Under the pieces are notes generated by a model. The model was not told where the DNA came from. It saw only the letters and a program-made list of their open reading frames with translations, and made no database searches. Position numbers and translations under genes: made by a program. A DNA stretch of 64,000 nucleotides from Blastocladiella emersonii ATCC 22665 (Eukaryota; Blastocladiomycota; Blastocladiomycetes; Blastocladiales; Blastocladiaceae). Location: NCBI GenBank assembly GCA_025594325.1, contig JANHCV010000009.1:1-64000 (forward strand), written 5' to 3'. Positions 61,308 through 64,000 of this stretch are shown here, one piece after another. Position 1 is the stretch's first letter, and each line of letters opens with the position of its first letter.

Positions 61308-64000
61308 ATGGCGTCCGACCCGCGCCACTTCCCCTCGGTCGCCATGGCCAACTTGCCGCCCGCCGTGCTCAACGAGCTGTCGCAGCCCAAGACCGTCTTC
61401 GCCGCCACGTGCCCGACGGCCGCGCTCGGGTCGCCCGCCGTCATCACGGTCCAGTCGCTCGGCGCCGGCACCGCCACGACCTCGCGCAACGCGGCCGGCG
61501 ACTACGTCGTGTCCCAGGTCGCGCCCGGCGGCAGCTCCATCACGGTCGTGTGCGCCAGCCAGCTCGTCAAGGAGGTGCTCGTCCCGCCGCCCACCGCGCC
61601 TACCACCACTGCGGCGACGCCGGCGACGACCAGTGCGCGCCCCGCCATCTCGGCCACGGCCGCGCCCTCCTCGGCTCCCTCGTCGAGCCGCGCGGCCCCC
61701 GCCGTGGCCCCCGCCCCCGCCACGACCACCGGCGGCGGCGACAAGGACAAGGACAAGCGCCGCCGCGTCGTCATTGCCGACGCTGGCTCCAACCTCGGTC
61801 TTTACGCCACGCGCGCCTTCATGCGCCACGAGTCCAAGGACTACCTCGTCCACGCCCTCGTCACCGACGCGTCCACGGCCACGGCGAAGCTCATTGAGAA
61901 CGAGGGTACGCTACCGCCGCCACTACCACTGCCCCTCATCACGCGTCGTATCACTCACACTCCCACTCTCCCTGCGCAACAGGTGCCAAGCTCGTCACCT
62001 ACGACCCGCTCAACGCCGACGACGTGCGCCGCGCCATCAGCTCCACGGGCGCCCCCTCGCTCATCCTCCTCCCGCCCCAGACCAAGGACCTCGTGCTGCG
62101 CACCAACACGCTGCTCACCCAGGCTGCCTTCTCCATCAAGAACGTGGTCATGTGGTCCTCGATCGGCACCGACGACGCGGCCTCGCTGCCCGACGACGAG
62201 GACGACGGCGGCGGCGACGTCGCCTCGTCCATCTCGTCGACTATCGTGCGCTCGCCCAACGCCCTGCTCATGCTCAAGGAGGCCGAGGAGCTCGTCCTGC
62301 ACGCCGGCGGCGGCGACGACGACAAGGCCATGGAGCGCGTCGTACTGCGCCTCGGCTTCCCGCTTCAGCACTTTTTCCTGCTGCAGAACCTGATCCAGAA
62401 CCGCGGCGTGGTCCCCTTCACGTCGGCCTCGGCCAAGATGGCGCCCATCACCTACGCCGACGCGGCCCGCGCCACGGTCGCGTTGCTGCGCTCGGGCGGC
62501 GACCACGCCGCCGACGGCATCCCCGACGAGTGGCGCGGCACCGTGCGCACCCTCACGGGCACCGAGGCGTTCTCGGGCCCCATGCTCGTGACCCACGCCA
62601 ACGAGGGCCTCCCGCACCCGCTCGCCTTCGCCCAGGTCGATCTCAGTGACATCCGCGCGTTTCTCGCCCAGACCCGCGTCCCGCACTTTGTCCTGTCGCT
62701 CGCCATCGCGTGGTGGCGCCTCTTCGCCGACGCCAAGCTCGAGACGGTCGCCCCCGAGCTCGCCGACCTCCTCGGCGGCGACGACAAGGTCACGGCCGTC
62801 GGCACCTTTTTCGAGAACCACGCCGACCGCTTCATGCCGCAGCCCTCGCCCGCGCTCGTCGCTGCGGGGATGGGCGGCGGGACCGACGAGATGGACGAGG
62901 TCGCCGAGCTCGCGCCATCGACGGCATCCGTGGCGCCGACCCGTTCCGCTGCGGCATCGCCGCTGCACCGCATGGTCATCGCCGACGCGTGCCGCCCGCC
63001 CTCGGCTGGTATGGCCCAGCTGCCGAGCGTCGGGTCGATCATGTCGTCGCAGCCCTCCTTCTCCTCGCCGTCGAGCACGGCTGCCAGGGTGGTCGCCGAT
63101 GCCGACGCGGGTACGGCGCGTTGTGTCCTCGCCGACACCCGTGCCTCCGAGTCCAAGGTCGCGCCCCACGTCCTCGCCGACGCTCGCGCCTCAGACTCGA
63201 AGCTGGCGCCGCACGTCCTCGCCGACACGCGCGCGACCGAGTCCAAGCTCGCCCCGCATGTCCTCGCTGACACGCGCGCGTCCGAGTCCAAGATTGCGCC
63301 TCACGTCCTCGCCGACACCCAGGCGTCGGCCTCGAAAATGGCGCCATCCGTGCTCGCCGACGCCCGCGCCTCCGAGTCGTCGATCGCGCCGCGCGTCATG
63401 GCCGACGTGCGCGCGGCGACCTCGCCCATGTCGCCGCACGTCCTCGCCGACGCCCGCGCCTCGGACTCGAAGCTCGCCCTGTACGTGCTCGCCGACGCGC
63501 AGGCCGCGCAGGCCAAGCTGGCGCCCCACGTCATTGCCGACACCCGCGTCTCCGAGTCCAAGATCGCGCCGCTCGTCCTCGCCGACGTGCAGACCGAGCA
63601 GCGCAATATGGCGCCGCATGTCCTCGCCGACACGCGGGCATCGGGCGCGACCATGCACGCCCAAGTGGTCGCCGACTCGCGCGCCCGTTCCTCGGGCGAG
63701 ATGGCTGCCCACGTCCTCGCCGAGTCACGGCGCAGCTCGACAACGCCGCTGGCGCCGCTCGTCCTGGCCGATGTGTGCGCTGCCTCGACCCCCGCGCCTG
63801 CACCCGCGCCGGCCGCAGCCACGTCCATGACCGAGCGCGCCCTCCTCGACGCGAGCGCGACGGTGCCGTGCCCGATGGCGGCCCATGTCTTTGCCGACGC
63901 GGGCGCCTCCACCAGCAACCTGGTGCCACACGTCCTCGCCGACACGCGCACCTCGACGTGCCCCATGGCCGCGCGGGTCCTCGCTGACACGCGTTCCTCG
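61308..64000 (+). CDS. NmrA-like NAD(P)-binding protein with a C-terminal 15-residue repeat array (partial)
   Basis: Exon 1 61308-61905 and exon 2 from 61983 to the window edge (intron 61906-61982, GTACGC...ACAG); at least 872 aa, no stop reached. ATG context is CACCATGG. After a Thr/Ala/Pro-rich N-terminus and a DKDKDKRRR patch comes a Rossmann-like domain (~150-400): RRVVIADAGSNLGLYATRAF, then LIENEGAKLVTYDPLNADDV formed by splicing, SLILLPPQTKD and VVMWSSIGTDD. Later parts include VLRLGFPLQHFFLLQNLI and MAPITYADAARATVALL, all in the manner of NmrA/atypical SDR proteins. The glycine motif is GSNLG rather than GxxGxxG. From ~residue 590 about 20 repeats of APHVLADTRASESKL type follow. NmrA proteins sense NAD(P) redox state; the repeat tail is not a known part of them. 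Confidence 0.8.
63122..64000 (+). repeat. 45-bp coding tandem repeat, about 18 units to the window edge
   Basis: Units like APHVLADTRASESKL. V-L-A-D and the following A/S positions are most constant, and the unit end is L, I or M. The period is 15 residues almost throughout, broken once by an Ala/Pro-rich insert near 63780-63850. Two weaker copies precede the array (about 62970 and 63090). Confidence 0.92.

Noticed and set aside
1..64000. tRNA and rRNA genes
   Set aside because: I looked for box-B-like GTTCGAATCC/GTTCGATTCC signatures and rRNA-like conserved segments on both strands and found none; a covariance-model scan would be needed to exclude them.

Overview
The window is GC-rich nuclear DNA from a fungus. 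Evidence for a fungus includes an ER Hsp70 ending in HDEL, an ARPC5 subunit, an SmB protein, a Cid1-type nucleotidyltransferase and many short spliceosomal introns (47-99 bp), mostly with donors GTACGT/GTACGC. Genes are dense and occur on both strands. One very large protein has an N-terminal segment that, from memory, resembles the cilium-linked ERICH3 family. That would fit a zoosporic lineage such as Blastocladiomycota or Chytridiomycota, but it is a hint and not an assignment.

Layout. 1-2.9 kb: an AT-rich left edge with no supportable gene. 2.9-12.1 kb: a mobile-element nest. It holds a decayed unknown reading frame, a frameshifted LINE-type retroelement (reverse transcriptase, RNase H, Cys/His finger) and a second decayed frame. 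A structurally complete PIF/Harbinger DNA transposon (9634-12077, TTA target-site duplication, spliced DDE transposase) has landed in that second frame. 12.6-18.2 kb: gene-poor DNA bracketed by two copies of a ~0.56 kb repeat that appear identical apart from an 11-bp tandem array (4 versus 9 units). 18.6-20.2 kb: a decayed LRR gene.

20.5-31 kb is housekeeping: a 1,789-aa Cid1/TUTase-like polymerase (minus), the ER chaperone BiP/Kar2 (plus, divergent) and snRNP SmB (minus). 31.3-45.7 kb is a single five-exon gene for a 4,708-aa protein with about 70 copies of a core close to IALPASVAASALLLAS. Part of the array is organised as strictly alternating dimers. 46-51.4 kb is a secretome cluster: two tandem double-CAP-domain proteins, then a small protein whose predicted mature N-terminus is histidine.

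51.9-64 kb: a single-pass membrane protein with a PPPY motif (minus), a 1,033-aa F-box protein with an acidic tract (minus), a 2.4 kb gene-poor stretch, an AcpS-type phosphopantetheinyl transferase, a PQ-loop/SemiSWEET protein, ARPC5 (minus) and a divergent NmrA-like protein. The NmrA-like protein ends in about 20 copies of a 15-residue repeat (APHVLADTRASESKL type) and runs off the right edge.

The genes do not form one pathway. The strongest candidates for undescribed biology are the two repeat proteins. Exon boundaries were set by reading-frame continuity, GT/GC-AG signals and family motifs read by eye. No database search or expression evidence was available.
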